Assembly: GCF_024171525.1 (NCBI RefSeq) | Contig: NZ_JALJZY010000001.1 | Span: forward strand, 189,510-253,509 | Reading direction: 5' to 3' | DNA from: Neisseriaceae bacterium HSC-16F19 | Lineage (GTDB): Bacteria; Pseudomonadota; Gammaproteobacteria; Burkholderiales; Neisseriaceae | DNA length: 64,000 nucleotides | Part shown: one piece after another, positions 17,221 through 26,217 of the stretch | How positions within the stretch are numbered: the first letter of the stretch is position 1 | How the letters are laid out: each line of letters starts with the position of its first letter | Position numbers and translations under genes: made by a program | Notes under the pieces: generated by a model | What the model saw: only the letters and a program-made list of their open reading frames with translations | Database searches by the model: none | What the model was told of the DNA's origin: nothing

Positions 17221-17257
17221 AAAAAAGGCTGCCTGAAAGTTTCAGGCAGCCTTTTTC
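17221..17257 (-). terminator. Terminator of nlpD made of an inverted uptake-sequence pair
   Basis: Two exact uptake sequences in opposite orientation (17226-17237 and 17241-17252) form a long stem with flanking A and T runs, 12 bp after the nlpD stop. Confidence 0.88.
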
Positions 17258-17268
17258 ATGTCCACGCA

Positions 17269-18180
17269 TTACATCGGCAGATAGTTTTTCGGATCCACCG
17301 GCTGGCCGTTTTCGCGCAGTTCGAAATGCAGCTGGGTGCGGGAAGCATCGCTGCTGCCCATGGTGGCAATCTGCTGGCCGCGTTTTACCTGCTGGCCTTC
17401 TTTGGCCATCAGGCTTTGGTTGTTGCCGTAGGCGGTGAGGTAGGTCTGGTTGTGCTGCACAATAATCAGATTACCGTAGCCGCGCAGGCCGGAGCCGCTG
17501 TACACCACCTTGCCGTCGGCCGCTGCCACCACCGGTTGTCCGGCATTGCCGCCGAAATCAATGCCCTTGCTGTTGCCGCCGAAGGCACGCAATACGCTGC
17601 CCTGAGTCGGACGCTGCCATACCAAGCCGCCGGCGCTGCGGGTGCTACCCGCGCTGCTGCTGCTTTGTGCAGGCGGCGGAGTAGTCGGTTGGGTCGTGGT
17701 CGCGGGCGGTGTGGTTTGTGCCGGCGGCGGGGTGTAGGTACTGCCGCCGGAGGCCGGAGGCACATAACCGGCCGGTTTCACGCGCAATACTTGGCCGGTG
17801 CGGATATTGTTGTCGACAATATTGTTCCACGCGCGCAGATTGTCCTGGCTGATGTTGTAGCGTTTGGAAATATTGTATACGGTGTCGCCGCGGACCACGG
17901 TGTGGGTGGCGGCATTGATGTCCACGGGGGCGTATGAGGGGGTGTAGCTGCCGCCGGAAGACGGCGGGGTGTAGGTTGGTGCCGGGGTATAGCCGCTGTT
18001 GTCGGCGGGCGGGGTGTAGGGTGCGCTCTGGCCGTAGGGGTTGTCCTGACTGCCGGTATAGGGGGTGTTATTGCTGTTGCCCGCTTCGGTCGGCGCGGCT
18101 GGTTGTTTCAGGAATGAACAGGCGCCCAGCGCAAGTGCCATCAGGCACAGACCGGTGTGTGCAGCGGTTTTTTTCAACAT
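17269..18180 (-). CDS. nlpD: NlpD-like lipoprotein (LysM plus degenerate M23), amidase activator
   Basis: This 303-residue lipoprotein has a lipobox LALGACS near residue 20, a Pro/Thr/Tyr-rich linker, a LysM domain (VVRGDTVYNISKRYNISQDNLRAWN), a second Pro/Gln-rich linker and a C-terminal M23 domain. Zinc ligands are missing: the usual HxGID becomes NSKGIDF, and the terminal HxH is LHFELR. As in E. coli NlpD, it should therefore activate a cell-wall amidase at the septum, not cut peptidoglycan itself. ATG 18180 has an upstream GAGG and a signal sequence. It is third in the surE-pcm-nlpD order well known from Proteobacteria. Confidence 0.93.
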   Translation of the reverse strand: MLKKTAAHTGLCLMALALGACSFLKQPAAPTEAGNSNNTPYTGSQDNPYGQSAPYTPPADNSGYTPAPTYTPPSSGGSYTPSYAPVDINAATHTVVRGDTVYNISKRYNISQDNLRAWNNIVDNNIRTGQVLRVKPAGYVPPASGGSTYTPPPAQTTPPATTTQPTTPPPAQSSSSAGSTRSAGGLVWQRPTQGSVLRAFGGNSKGIDFGGNAGQPVVAAADGKVVYSGSGLRGYGNLIIVQHNQTYLTAYGNNQSLMAKEGQQVKRGQQIATMGSSDASRTQLHFELRENGQPVDPKNYLPM

Positions 18181-18314
18181 AAAGCATACCTCGAAAATCA
18201 AATACAAATAAATCGCCCGGCAGTGCGGCTGCGGGCAGTCAGTTCAATCAAGTCGTTATCATAAACAGGGGCGCGGCGGTATTCAAGTATTTTGAAGCGG
18301 TGGCCGCCCCGCTT

Positions 18315-18986
18315 TTACACACCGTTAACCAGCGGCACAAACAGCGCTTCCTGTACACAGGTTTCCTGAAAGCCGTGTTCGGTTTTGTCGATAACCCATA
18401 AAAACTGGGCGTGGCCGTCGTCCAGCGGCAGTACCATGCGGCCGCCCACCGCCAGCTGCTGCAACAGCGGTACCGGAATTTCGGTGGGCGCGGCGGTGAC
18501 CAAGATGCCGTCAAAGGGCGCCGCCTGCGGCAGGCCCAGATAGCCGTCGCCGCACACCAGCCGTGCCTGCTGCGGCAGATGGGCGGCGCGCAGATGAACT
18601 TTGGCGCGCTCGTGCAAAGGCCGCAAACGCTCTATGGAATAGATTTCAGGCAGCCCCAAAGCCTGCAAAACCGCGGTCTGATAACCACAACCGGTGCCGA
18701 TTTCCAGCACGCAGCGGCGTGCGGACAAGGGCTCTTCACCCAGCAGCAGCTGGGTCATCACCGCCACGGTATAGGGCTGGGAAATGGTCTGTCCCAGCCC
18801 CAGCGGCAAAGACATATCATCGTAGGCATGCGAGCGGATGGCCTCTTCCACAAACAAATGCCGCGGCACCTGCGCCATGGCATCCAGCACCTCGCTGCGG
18901 CAGATGCCCATTTGTTGCAGGCGCTCGACCATGCGGGCGCGGCGCAATTCATAGCCCGCCCAATGGCTGTTGCCGTGGCGGGTCAT
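18315..18986 (-). CDS. pcm: Protein-L-isoaspartate O-methyltransferase
   Basis: This 223-residue SAM-dependent enzyme starts repair of isoaspartyl damage in proteins. Motifs are VPRHLFV, the isoaspartyl-specific LPLGLGQTISQPYTVA, and SAM motif I VLEIGTGCGYQTAVL. The start ATG (18986) overlaps the surE stop as ATGA, which shows translational coupling. The reading frame continues further upstream inside surE but is not coding there. Confidence 0.95.
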   Translation of the reverse strand: MTRHGNSHWAGYELRRARMVERLQQMGICRSEVLDAMAQVPRHLFVEEAIRSHAYDDMSLPLGLGQTISQPYTVAVMTQLLLGEEPLSARRCVLEIGTGCGYQTAVLQALGLPEIYSIERLRPLHERAKVHLRAAHLPQQARLVCGDGYLGLPQAAPFDGILVTAAPTEIPVPLLQQLAVGGRMVLPLDDGHAQFLWVIDKTEHGFQETCVQEALFVPLVNGV

Positions 18987-19735
18987 AAGGCCACTCCCTG
19001 CCAGAATTCGGCCACATCGCCCATTTGGCGGAAATCGGTCAGATCCACCGACAAAGGCGTAATGGTGACGAAACCGGCTTCGTTTTCGCCGAAATCGGTG
19101 CCCTGCTCGCGGTCGGCAATATCGCCCACCCCGCCTATCCAATACACCGCTTCGCCGCGCGGATTGCGTGCGGGCACAATGGCCTGCACATGGTGGCGGC
19201 GGCCCAGGCGGGTGATTTTGCAGCCCTGAATGTCCTCCTTGGCCACCGCCGGAATATTCACATTCCACAAAATCGGCGCTTTGGGCGGCTGTTGCAGCAG
19301 ATGGCTGAGCAGCTGCCACACCGCCGCCTCGGCGGTGTCCCAATAGCGGTTGCTTTTGTCGTTGAGGGAAAAGGCCAGCGCGGGAATGCCCAACAGATAA
19401 GCTTCGGTAGCAGCGGCAACGGTGCCGGAATAAAGCGTGTCATCCCCCATATTGGCGCCGTGGTTGATGCCGGAGAGCACCAAATCGGGCACAAAATCGT
19501 CCATGGCGTGCAGCGCCAGATGGATGCAGTCGGTGGGCGTGCCGTTGACAAAATAAAAGCCGTTGGCGGCCTGGCGCAGATTGAGCGGCCGGTCAAGGGT
19601 GAGCGAATTGCTGACGCCGCTGCGGTCGCGCTCCGGCGCCACCACGCGCACATTGGCAAATTCGCCCGCCACCCGTGCCAGCACTGCCAAGCCCTCGGCC
19701 AGATAGCCGTCGTCGTTGCTGATCAGGATATTCAT
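18983..19735 (-). CDS. surE: 5'/3'-nucleotidase SurE
   Basis: This 250-residue stationary-phase survival nucleotidase removes phosphate from nucleoside monophosphates. The N-terminal metal site MNILISNDDGYLAEG, the APERDRSGVSNSLT loop and SGINHGANMGDDTLYSGTVAAA are diagnostic. ATG 19735 aligns with the family start. First gene of surE-pcm-nlpD. The junction of a Correia-like element 115 bp upstream forms a perfect TATAAT facing this gene. Confidence 0.95.
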   Translation of the reverse strand: MNILISNDDGYLAEGLAVLARVAGEFANVRVVAPERDRSGVSNSLTLDRPLNLRQAANGFYFVNGTPTDCIHLALHAMDDFVPDLVLSGINHGANMGDDTLYSGTVAAATEAYLLGIPALAFSLNDKSNRYWDTAEAAVWQLLSHLLQQPPKAPILWNVNIPAVAKEDIQGCKITRLGRRHHVQAIVPARNPRGEAVYWIGGVGDIADREQGTDFGENEAGFVTITPLSVDLTDFRQMGDVAEFWQGVAL

Positions 19736-19849
19736 GGTTTGATTGTAAATAGGTAAGTAAGTAATTTTTTCAGGCAGCCTGAATGATGCATCTACACTAA
19801 CCGACGTCACTCCCGCGAACGCGCACTGCTGCTTGGGGAAAATCTCTGG

Positions 19850-19855
19850 ATTATA
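19850..19855 (-). promoter_or_regulatory. Possible -10 box of surE formed at a Correia-like junction
   Basis: On the minus strand the element end ACTATA plus flanking AT reads TATAAT towards surE, about 115 bp from its start. No good TTGACA-like -35 is visible at 16-18 bp, so activity is uncertain. Confidence 0.4.
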
Positions 19856-20033
19856 GTCATTTAACACAGAACGATACGGCGTTGCTACGCCAGGCTCGAA
19901 GAGAGCGATTTTTGTAAGCCGCTAAAGCGGCAACAAAATCAGCTCCGTACTATCTGTACTGTCTGTCCCACGGGACTTCGCTACGCTCGCGGCTTTTTTG
20001 CTGCCTTGTCTCATTCTGTGTTATTCGACTATA
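19852..20033. mobile_element. Correia-like miniature element, 182 bp, copy 1
   Basis: The ends are TATAGTCATTTAACACAGAA and the inverse of TATAGTCGAATAACACAGAA. The interior carries GGCTCGAAGAGAGCGATTTTTG, a GCCGCTAAAGCGGC hairpin and CAGCTCCGTACTATCTGTACTGTC. All have recognisable counterparts in neisserial Correia repeats. It lies between surE and rnr. Confidence 0.85.
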
Positions 20034-20068
20034 CATCCGGCAATGTAAACAGCGTCGGTGATGTAAGC

Positions 20069-20192
20069 CCCTCGCCCGTGGGAGAGAGTTGGGGAGAGGG
20101 CTAAACATTATGATGCTGCTACACGCTATTCAAGATGTCAGCAGCTGTTCACAGCCCTCTCCCTAACCCTCTCCCACGGGAGAGGGAACACT
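20069..20192. repeat. CCCTCTCCC-type inverted repeat
   Basis: Inverted arms (CTCGCCCGTGGGAGAG... and CTCTCCCACGGGAGAGGG) enclose a 60-bp middle with TGATGCTGCTACACGCTATT. A closely similar copy occupies 63892-64000 at the window edge, preceded in both places by CGGCAATGTAAACAGCGTCG. Confidence 0.8.
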
Positions 20193-20256
20193 GTCGCTGT
20201 GGTTGTTTCAGGTAGCCTTTTCGAGTTCAAAACAAGCTCTGAGCCTTGAAAGTGAT

Positions 20257-20280
20257 GTCGGATACAAGTATCCGACCTAC
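20257..20280. repeat. GTCGGATACAAGTATCCGAC palindrome overlapping the rnr stop
   Basis: Single arm of the third REP-like family (GTAGGTCGGATAC). Its terminal GTAG supplies the TAG stop of rnr. Fuller copies are at 48058-48138 and 52499-52574. Confidence 0.8.
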
Positions 20281-22592
20281 TTTTTGCGCCGCGATTTTGA
20301 GGTTTTGCCGGGTACGGCGGCAGCATGGTTTTTAGCCGCCGCTTTTTTGCCGCGACCCTTGCCCGCTTGAGCTCCTTCCTTGCCTTTGGCGGCAGCGGCT
20401 TTGCTCTTGCCGCTGCGTTTGCCTGCCGTGGGCGCGGTGCCGCCGCTGATCAGTGCCAAATCAATCTTGCTGGTATCCAAATCGGCACGCGCCACCTGCA
20501 CGGTGACCGCATCGCCCAAACGGAAACGCACGCCGCTGCGCTCGCCCTCCATGGCCATGATGTCGCTGCGGTAATTGAAATAGTCTTCACCCAAATCGCT
20601 CACATGCACCATACCCTCGATGTGGATGCCGTCCAGGGTGACAAACAGGCCGAAATTGGCCACGCCGGTGATGGTGCCGCCGAAGATTTCGCCCACTTTG
20701 TCCTGCATATAATAGGTTTTGAGCCAGTTTTCCACATCGCGGCTGGCTTCGTCGGCGCGACGCTCGGCAAAGGAACAATGCACGCCCAAGGCCACCCAGG
20801 ATTCGGGGCGGTAGGGCTTGCCGCCCGCCAGCACTGCCTTGATGGCGCGGTGCACCGCCAAATCGGGATAACGGCGGATGGGCGAGGTGAAATGGGTGTA
20901 GGCGGCATAGGCCAAACCGAAATGACCCTGATTGACAGGTTCGTACACCGCCTGCTGCATGGAGCGCAACAGCATCACCTGTATCAGCTCGCGGTCGGGG
21001 CGGTCTGCGGTTTGGGCAAACAGGGCGGCGTAGTCCTTGGGTGCGGGCGTATCGCCGCCGCCCAAATGCAGGCCCAAAAGACCCAGCTGCTCGCGCAGGG
21101 TGGCCAGTTTTTCCGGCGTCGGTCCCAAATGGCTGCGGAACAGCACCGGATGCTGGTGTTTCAACAAGAATTCGGCGGCGCAGACATTGGCCGCCAGCAT
21201 ACACTCTTCAATCAGACGGTGCGCTTCGTTGCGCACCACCGGCACGATGCGTTTGATTTTGCCGTTTTTGTCGAAAATCATCTCCGTTTCCACGCTCTCA
21301 AACTCCATGGCGCCGCGCTGGTGCCGCTTGTTCAGCAATACGCGGTAGAGTTTGTAGAGGGTGTCGATGTGCGGCTTGAGCGCATCGTCGCTGCCGTTTT
21401 GCAGCCAGTCCCACACCTGATTGTAGGTCAGGCGGGCGCGCGAACGCATCACCGCGGGGTAGAAACGGAAGGATTTGATATTGCCCGCATAGGTAATCTC
21501 CATATCGCACACCATGCACAGGCGCTCGACATCGGGATTGAGCGAGCAAATGCCGTTGGAGAGTTTTTCAGGCAGCATGGGGATGACGCGTCGCGGGAAA
21601 TACACGCTGGTGGCGCGTTCCAGCGCATCGGCATCGATGGCGTCGCCGGGGCGCACATAATGGCTGACATCGGCAATCGCCACCACCAGACGGAAATTGC
21701 GGCCGCGTTTTTCCGCATACACCGCATCATCAAAATCGCGCGAACTCTCGCCGTCTATGGTGACCAACGGCAGGTCGCGGATGTCTTCGCGGTCTTTAAA
21801 ATCGCTGGCACGCACCTTGGCGGGAATCTTGGCCGCCGCCGCTTCGCACGCCGCGGAGAAACGGTGCGGCAGCTGGTGTTTGCGCACGGCAATTTCGATT
21901 TCCATACCGCTGTCGGCATAATCGCCCAGCACTTCCACCACCCGCGCCAGCGCCGGACGGTGGGCGTCGGGATAATCGACAATATCGGCCACCACCACCT
22001 GTCCGGTTTTGGCCTGGCCTATGGAATCGGGCTCCAGCAAAATGTTTTCCGGCAGGCGCATGTCTTCCGGCGACAGCATGGCAATGCCGCGTTCCTTTAT
22101 CAGACGACCGACCACGCTTTTTTGCGCGCGCTCCAGCACATCCACCACCTGCCCTTCGCGGCGGCCGCGGCGGTCGGTACCGGCCGGGCGCACGGTGACG
22201 ATATCGCCGTGCATCAGTCCGCGCATCTGGCGCGCATACAGCACAAAATCGCCCTCGCCCGTGGGGGTGAGCGGCACGGCAAAACCGAAGCCGTCTTTGT
22301 GCGCTTCGATGCGGCATTTCACAATATCCAGTTTTTCCGCCACGCACACGGCACCGCGGCGGTTAATCACCACTTGGCCGTCGCGCGCCATGGCACCCAA
22401 GCGGCGCTCGAAAAACGGCACTTCCGCGTCGGCAATGTCCAGCAAAATCGCCAGCGCCTCACTGCGCACCGGCACACCGCGGTCTTCAAGGATTTCGATG
22501 ATCCATTCGCGGCTGGGCAGCGGATGTTCGTAGCGCTGGCGCTCCCGTTCCAAGTGCGGGTCTTGCAGGCGTAAGGAGGTTTTTTTCTTCAT
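20277..22592 (-). CDS. rnr: Ribonuclease R
   Basis: This 771-residue 3'-5' exoribonuclease degrades structured RNA and is involved in rRNA and mRNA quality control. Domains in order are an N-terminal helix-turn-helix-like region, two cold-shock domains, the RNB catalytic domain with the acidic motif DGESSRDFDDAVYAE (about 285-300), an S1 domain (about 650-730), and a Lys/Ala-rich basic tail. The stop TAG belongs to the adjacent REP palindrome. ATG 22592 has no clear ribosome-binding site. The gene is divergent from the tRNA-Leu pair. Confidence 0.96.
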   Translation of the reverse strand: MKKKTSLRLQDPHLERERQRYEHPLPSREWIIEILEDRGVPVRSEALAILLDIADAEVPFFERRLGAMARDGQVVINRRGAVCVAEKLDIVKCRIEAHKDGFGFAVPLTPTGEGDFVLYARQMRGLMHGDIVTVRPAGTDRRGRREGQVVDVLERAQKSVVGRLIKERGIAMLSPEDMRLPENILLEPDSIGQAKTGQVVVADIVDYPDAHRPALARVVEVLGDYADSGMEIEIAVRKHQLPHRFSAACEAAAAKIPAKVRASDFKDREDIRDLPLVTIDGESSRDFDDAVYAEKRGRNFRLVVAIADVSHYVRPGDAIDADALERATSVYFPRRVIPMLPEKLSNGICSLNPDVERLCMVCDMEITYAGNIKSFRFYPAVMRSRARLTYNQVWDWLQNGSDDALKPHIDTLYKLYRVLLNKRHQRGAMEFESVETEMIFDKNGKIKRIVPVVRNEAHRLIEECMLAANVCAAEFLLKHQHPVLFRSHLGPTPEKLATLREQLGLLGLHLGGGDTPAPKDYAALFAQTADRPDRELIQVMLLRSMQQAVYEPVNQGHFGLAYAAYTHFTSPIRRYPDLAVHRAIKAVLAGGKPYRPESWVALGVHCSFAERRADEASRDVENWLKTYYMQDKVGEIFGGTITGVANFGLFVTLDGIHIEGMVHVSDLGEDYFNYRSDIMAMEGERSGVRFRLGDAVTVQVARADLDTSKIDLALISGGTAPTAGKRSGKSKAAAAKGKEGAQAGKGRGKKAAAKNHAAAVPGKTSKSRRKK

Positions 22593-22598
22593 GGCGGA

Positions 22599-22626
22599 TT
22601 GACATTCCCAAAATTAAAGCTATAAT
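22599..22626 (+). promoter_or_regulatory. Strong sigma-70 promoter of the tRNA-Leu pair
   Basis: A consensus TTGACA (22599-22604) and a consensus TATAAT (22621-22626) are separated by 16 bp, followed by GC-rich sequence, as expected for stable RNA genes. It lies between divergent rnr and tRNA-Leu. Confidence 0.8.
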
Positions 22627-22678
22627 GCGCGTCTTTCGGCAAAACACGTACTTTAACCGAAAACACAATCCAGGCAAA

Positions 22679-22766
22679 GCCCAGGTGGCGGAATTGGTAG
22701 ACGCACTAGGTTCAGGTCCTAGCGCCCGTTTAGGGTGTGGAAGTTCGAGTCTTCTCCTGGGCACCA
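22679..22766 (+). tRNA. tRNA-Leu (anticodon CAG), copy 1
   Basis: The acceptor stem GCCCAGG/CCTGGGC, D-loop GGTAGACGC, anticodon arm CTAGG-TTCAGGT-CCTAG with CAG, a long class-II variable arm, TTCGAGT T-loop and encoded CCA are all visible. It reads CUG codons. Confidence 0.97.
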
Positions 22767-22801
22767 CGCGATTGTGTCACAAGTTAAGTATGGTCCGACA
22801 A

Positions 22802-22889
22802 GCCCAGGTGGCGGAATTGGTAGACGCACTAGGTTCAGGTCCTAGCGCCCGTTTAGGGTGTGGAAGTTCGAGTCTTCTCCTGGGCACCA
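22802..22889 (+). tRNA. tRNA-Leu (anticodon CAG), copy 2
   Basis: Identical to copy 1 over all 88 bases, 35 bp downstream and in the same orientation. The two are probably one transcript from the promoter at 22599. Confidence 0.97.
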
Positions 22890-22901
22890 AACAATATACA
22901 C

Positions 22902-22936
22902 AACCCCTGAATATGGTATTCGGGGGTTTTGTTTTA
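22902..22936 (+). terminator. Terminator of the tRNA-Leu operon
   Basis: A 12-bp stem AACCCCTGAATA/TATTCGGGGGTT (one G-T pair) with loop TGG is followed by TTGTTTTA. An exact uptake sequence follows at 22945-22956. Confidence 0.9.
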
Positions 22937-22984
22937 TGGTTTTCAGGCTGCCTGAAAACCATAAACGTATATCACCTTGTATTG

Positions 22985-23167
22985 TATAGTCGAATAAAAT
23001 AAGAATAAGACAAGGCAGCAAAGAGCCGCGAGCGCAGCGAAGTCCCGCGGGACAGACAGTACAGATAGTACGGAGCTGATTTTGTTGTCGCTTTAGCGGC
23101 TTACAAACATCGCTCTCTTCGAGCCTGGCGCAGCAACGCCGTATCATTCTTATTTTAAATGACTATA
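22985..23167. mobile_element. Correia-like miniature element, 183 bp, copy 2
   Basis: Starts TATAGTCGAATAAAATAAG and ends with the inverse of TATAGTCATTTAAAATAAG. The interior matches copy 1 closely, in inverse orientation, including the GCTTTAGCGGC hairpin and CTCTTCGAGCC. It directly precedes copy 2 of the 240-bp element. Confidence 0.88.
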
Positions 23168-23189
23168 TATTACCCAACGTTTCACTTTG

Positions 23190-23432
23190 TGCTTCATGGC
23201 CGCACGGCCACCTTCTTTTCTTTGCGCCGCCAAAGAAAAGAAGGCAAAAGAAAGGCGGCCGCGGTTGCAGGTTTGCTGCGCAAACTTCCCTCACTGCACA
23301 CGGTTTTTCGGGCGGGCAACAACTCGCAGCTGCGCTGCTCAAACAGATTTGCCCTTGTTCCCCGAAAAACCGCGCTCCGTTCGGCTGCGCCAGCGGATTA
23401 TGGCTGTAGCCGTAAACATACTTGGATTAAAG
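23190..23432 (+). repeat. 240-bp structured dispersed element, copy 2
   Basis: Nearly identical to 16789-17029, in the same orientation, including all its hairpins. Shares a few more bases of left flank (TTTCACTTTG) with copy 3. Confidence 0.85.
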
Positions 23433-23563
23433 TACGAATGCTTATCCTGAATTAAAAACCAACTCTTTCAGGTAGCATTAGCATTGTGCAGACAGCCATG
23501 ATGTAAATCCACCCCTGCAAAGCTGCCTGAAAACCACCCACACCCCCATTCTGCCAACACGCC

Positions 23564-24505
23564 ATGACCGACATCACCGCCTTTGCCAACCGTCTGGGCA
23601 AAAACGCCAAACACCTGCTCAAATGGGCACGCCGCCAGGATTTGGAAGCCTGGCGTCTGTACGACAAAGACATCCCGCAATTTCCGTTTGCCGTGGACAT
23701 CTACGGCGAACATGTGCATTTGCAGGAATACGATACCGGCTGGCATATGGCCCCGGCAGACTACGAAGCCTGGCTGGCCGAAGTGGTGGAAGCCGTGTGT
23801 TTCGTCACCGGTTTTGCTGCCGACCATGTGCATTTGAAACGGCGCCAGCGCCAAAAAGGGCATGATCAATACCAGAAAACCGGCCGGGAAGGCACCGACT
23901 TTATCGTGCACGAATACGGCCGCCGCTTCTGGGTCAACTTGGACAAATACCTCGACACCGGCCTGTTTCTCGACCACCGCAACACCCGCAAGCATGTGGG
24001 CGGGCTGGCCCGCGGCAAACGCTTTTTAAACCTGTTTGCCTATACCGGCAGTTTCAGCGTCTATGCCGCCACCGGCGGTGCCCTCAGCAGCGAGACCGTG
24101 GATTTGTCCAATACCTATCTGGATTGGGCGCGGCGCAATTTCGCCCTCAACGGCATAGACGGCGCCGCACATCAAATCATCCGTGCCGATGTGGGCGCGT
24201 ATTTGCAGGAAGCCGCCCGCGCAGGCAAACAGTTCGACCTGATCGTGATGGACCCGCCCAGTTTTTCCAACAGCAAAAAAATGCCCGGCACATTGGATAT
24301 CCAGCGCGACCACCCTGCCCTAGTGCGCGCCGCCATGCAGCTGCTGGCGTCCGGCGGCACGCTGTTTTTCTCCAACAACCGCCGCGACTTCGTACTCGAC
24401 CCCGCGCTGGCCGCCGATTACAGCGTGCGCGACCGCTCCAAACAATCGGTACCCGAGGACTTTCGCAATAAGAAAATTCATCAGTGCTGGCAGTTTCAAT
24501 CGTAG
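23564..24505 (+). CDS. rlmK: Stand-alone RlmK-type 23S rRNA methyltransferase
   Basis: This 313-residue class-I SAM methyltransferase aligns along its whole length with the C-terminal RlmK half of E. coli RlmKL. That half makes m7G2069 in 23S rRNA. Shared blocks are LYDKDIP, RQRQKGHDQYQK, VNLDKYLDTGLFLDHR, SAM motif LNLFAYTGSFSVYA, MDPPSFSNSK, IQRDH and FFSNN. The RlmL half is absent here, so the two activities are separate genes in this organism. The TAG stop is supplied by a GTAGGTTGGG palindrome that begins two bases before it. Confidence 0.88.
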   Translation: MTDITAFANRLGKNAKHLLKWARRQDLEAWRLYDKDIPQFPFAVDIYGEHVHLQEYDTGWHMAPADYEAWLAEVVEAVCFVTGFAADHVHLKRRQRQKGHDQYQKTGREGTDFIVHEYGRRFWVNLDKYLDTGLFLDHRNTRKHVGGLARGKRFLNLFAYTGSFSVYAATGGALSSETVDLSNTYLDWARRNFALNGIDGAAHQIIRADVGAYLQEAARAGKQFDLIVMDPPSFSNSKKMPGTLDIQRDHPALVRAAMQLLASGGTLFFSNNRRDFVLDPALAADYSVRDRSKQSVPEDFRNKKIHQCWQFQS

Positions 24506-24529
24506 GTTGGGTCGTCAGACCCAACCTAC
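24502..24529. repeat. GTAGGTTGGG palindrome at the rlmK stop
   Basis: A single compact hairpin: GTAGGTTGGGTC, loop GTCA, GACCCAACCTAC. Minimal REP form of the family around the transposase. Confidence 0.88.
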
Positions 24530-24559
24530 GGCCCGACCCCATGACAGACCCGCCCGCCT

Positions 24560-24665
24560 GCGGTAATACCGATAGTACGGAACTGATTTTGTTGCCGCTT
24601 TAGCGGCTTACAAAATCGTTCTCTTCGAGCGAGGCGAGACAACGCGGTTAGATTATTTTTATGGA
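24560..24665. mobile_element. Degenerate Correia-like element upstream of ppx
   Basis: The core is very close to a Correia element: GATAGTACGGAACTGATTTTG, hairpin GCCGCTTTAGCGGC, AAAATCGTTCTCTTCGAGC, GGCGAGACAACGC. The terminal TATAGT repeats are lost or mutated. It ends about 40 bp upstream of the ppx start, so it may contribute to the ppx leader. Confidence 0.7.
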
Positions 24666-24706
24666 TTGGTATAACATGGCGCCTCATTTTTTGCCGACCT
24701 GACACC

Positions 24707-26200
24707 ATGACCACAGAAGACATGCTGGCCAGTGTGGATCTGGGCTCCAACAGCTTCCGCCTGCAAATCTGCCATCACCACAACGACGCCATCAAAGTGG
24801 TGGATTCCATTAAAGAAATGGTGCGCCTGGCCGCCGGCCTCGACGAACACAAAATGCTCGATGCCGCCTCGCAGCAGCGCGCACTGGCCTGTCTGGCCCG
24901 TTTCGGCGAGCGCCTGCGCGGCTTCGGGCCCGGCCAGGTGCGCGCCGTGGCCACCAATACCTTCCGCGTGGCCAAAAACATCGACGCCTTCCTGCCCTTG
25001 GCCGAACAGGCGCTGGGCTTTCCCATCGACATTATTGCCGGACGCGAAGAAGCGCGTCTGATTTACACCGGCGTGGTGCACACCCTGCCCACCGGCGGGC
25101 GGCGCATGCTGGTTGTCGACATCGGCGGCGGCTCCACCGAATTCGTCATCGGCAGCCGTTTGCAGCCGGACATCACCGAAAGCCTGAGCATGGGTTGTGT
25201 CAGCTACAGCCTGCAATACCTGCCCAAAAACCGCGTCGGCGCCAAAGAATTTCAGGCAGCCGTCACTGCCGCACGCGCGGAAGTGCAGCGCATCCGTCAC
25301 GATTTATTGCAGCACGGCTGGGATTTTGCCGTGGTCACTTCCGGTACAGCACGCGCCATCCGCGACGTGATTGCCGCCGACGGCATGCCCGGCGACAGCA
25401 TCAACCTGCCCGCCATGCGCCGCATTGCCCGCGACATCATCGATGCCGGCAGCACCAAAAAAGCCAACCTCACCGGACTGAAAGCCGACCGTGTGGAAGT
25501 GTTTGCCGGCGGCTTGGCGGTGATGATCGGCATTTTTGAAGAACTGGGCCTGCAAGAGGCGCAGGTCACCGATGCCGCCCTGCGCGACGGCGTGTTCTAC
25601 GACATGATGGGCCGCCGCCTCGACGACGATATGCGCCACCAGACCGTGCACGCCTTTCAGGAACGCTATCAGGCCGACCGCAAACAAGGCGCGCGCGTGG
25701 CCGAACTGGCGGACATGTGTTTTACCGAGCTCACCCGCCACGACCCGCCCGCCAACCTGAGCCAATGGCAGCAATACCTGCGCTGGGCGGCGGCGCTGCA
25801 CGAAATCGGCCTGTCCATCGCCCATAGCGCCTACCACAAACACGGCGCCTATATTCTCGACCAAGCGGATATGGCCGGTTTTTCGCGTCAGGAACAGCAT
25901 ATTCTCTCCATGCTGGTGCTCGGCCACCGTGGCGATTTGCGCAAAATGACCACCGAAATCCGCGGCAATATGTTGTGGTTCGGCGTGCTGGCCATGCGCC
26001 TGGCGGTACTGTTCAGCCGCGCCCGCCAGGCACAAACCCTGCCCGCCCTGCAACTGCGCTACCATGCCAAAGACAAGGAATATGTACTGTCGCTGCCGCA
26101 AGCCTGGCTGGACGACAATCCGCTCACCGCCGGTACTTTGCGCGAAGAGGCACAGCAATGGCAGAAAATCGGCCATCCTTTGAAGATTAAAGGGGTTTGA
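24707..26200 (+). CDS. ppx: Exopolyphosphatase
   Basis: This 497-residue Ppx/GppA-family enzyme removes terminal phosphates from polyphosphate or converts pppGpp to ppGpp. The actin-like ATPase fold starts SVDLGSNSFRLQI, with the AGREEARLIYTGV catalytic segment and the second phosphate loop VVDIGGGSTEFVIG. The C-terminal half is the HD-like helical region (LHEIGLSIAHSAYHKHG). Ppx and GppA cannot be separated by motif alone; the length and single-domain order favour Ppx. Confidence 0.93.
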   Translation: MTTEDMLASVDLGSNSFRLQICHHHNDAIKVVDSIKEMVRLAAGLDEHKMLDAASQQRALACLARFGERLRGFGPGQVRAVATNTFRVAKNIDAFLPLAEQALGFPIDIIAGREEARLIYTGVVHTLPTGGRRMLVVDIGGGSTEFVIGSRLQPDITESLSMGCVSYSLQYLPKNRVGAKEFQAAVTAARAEVQRIRHDLLQHGWDFAVVTSGTARAIRDVIAADGMPGDSINLPAMRRIARDIIDAGSTKKANLTGLKADRVEVFAGGLAVMIGIFEELGLQEAQVTDAALRDGVFYDMMGRRLDDDMRHQTVHAFQERYQADRKQGARVAELADMCFTELTRHDPPANLSQWQQYLRWAAALHEIGLSIAHSAYHKHGAYILDQADMAGFSRQEQHILSMLVLGHRGDLRKMTTEIRGNMLWFGVLAMRLAVLFSRARQAQTLPALQLRYHAKDKEYVLSLPQAWLDDNPLTAGTLREEAQQWQKIGHPLKIKGV

Positions 26201-26217
26201 CGGTTTTTGGGGCTGAA

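Noticed and set aside
20325..22574. 749-codon plus-strand open frame
   Set aside because: Exact antisense shadow of rnr in GC-rich sequence; composition is His/Ala/Gly-rich without motifs.
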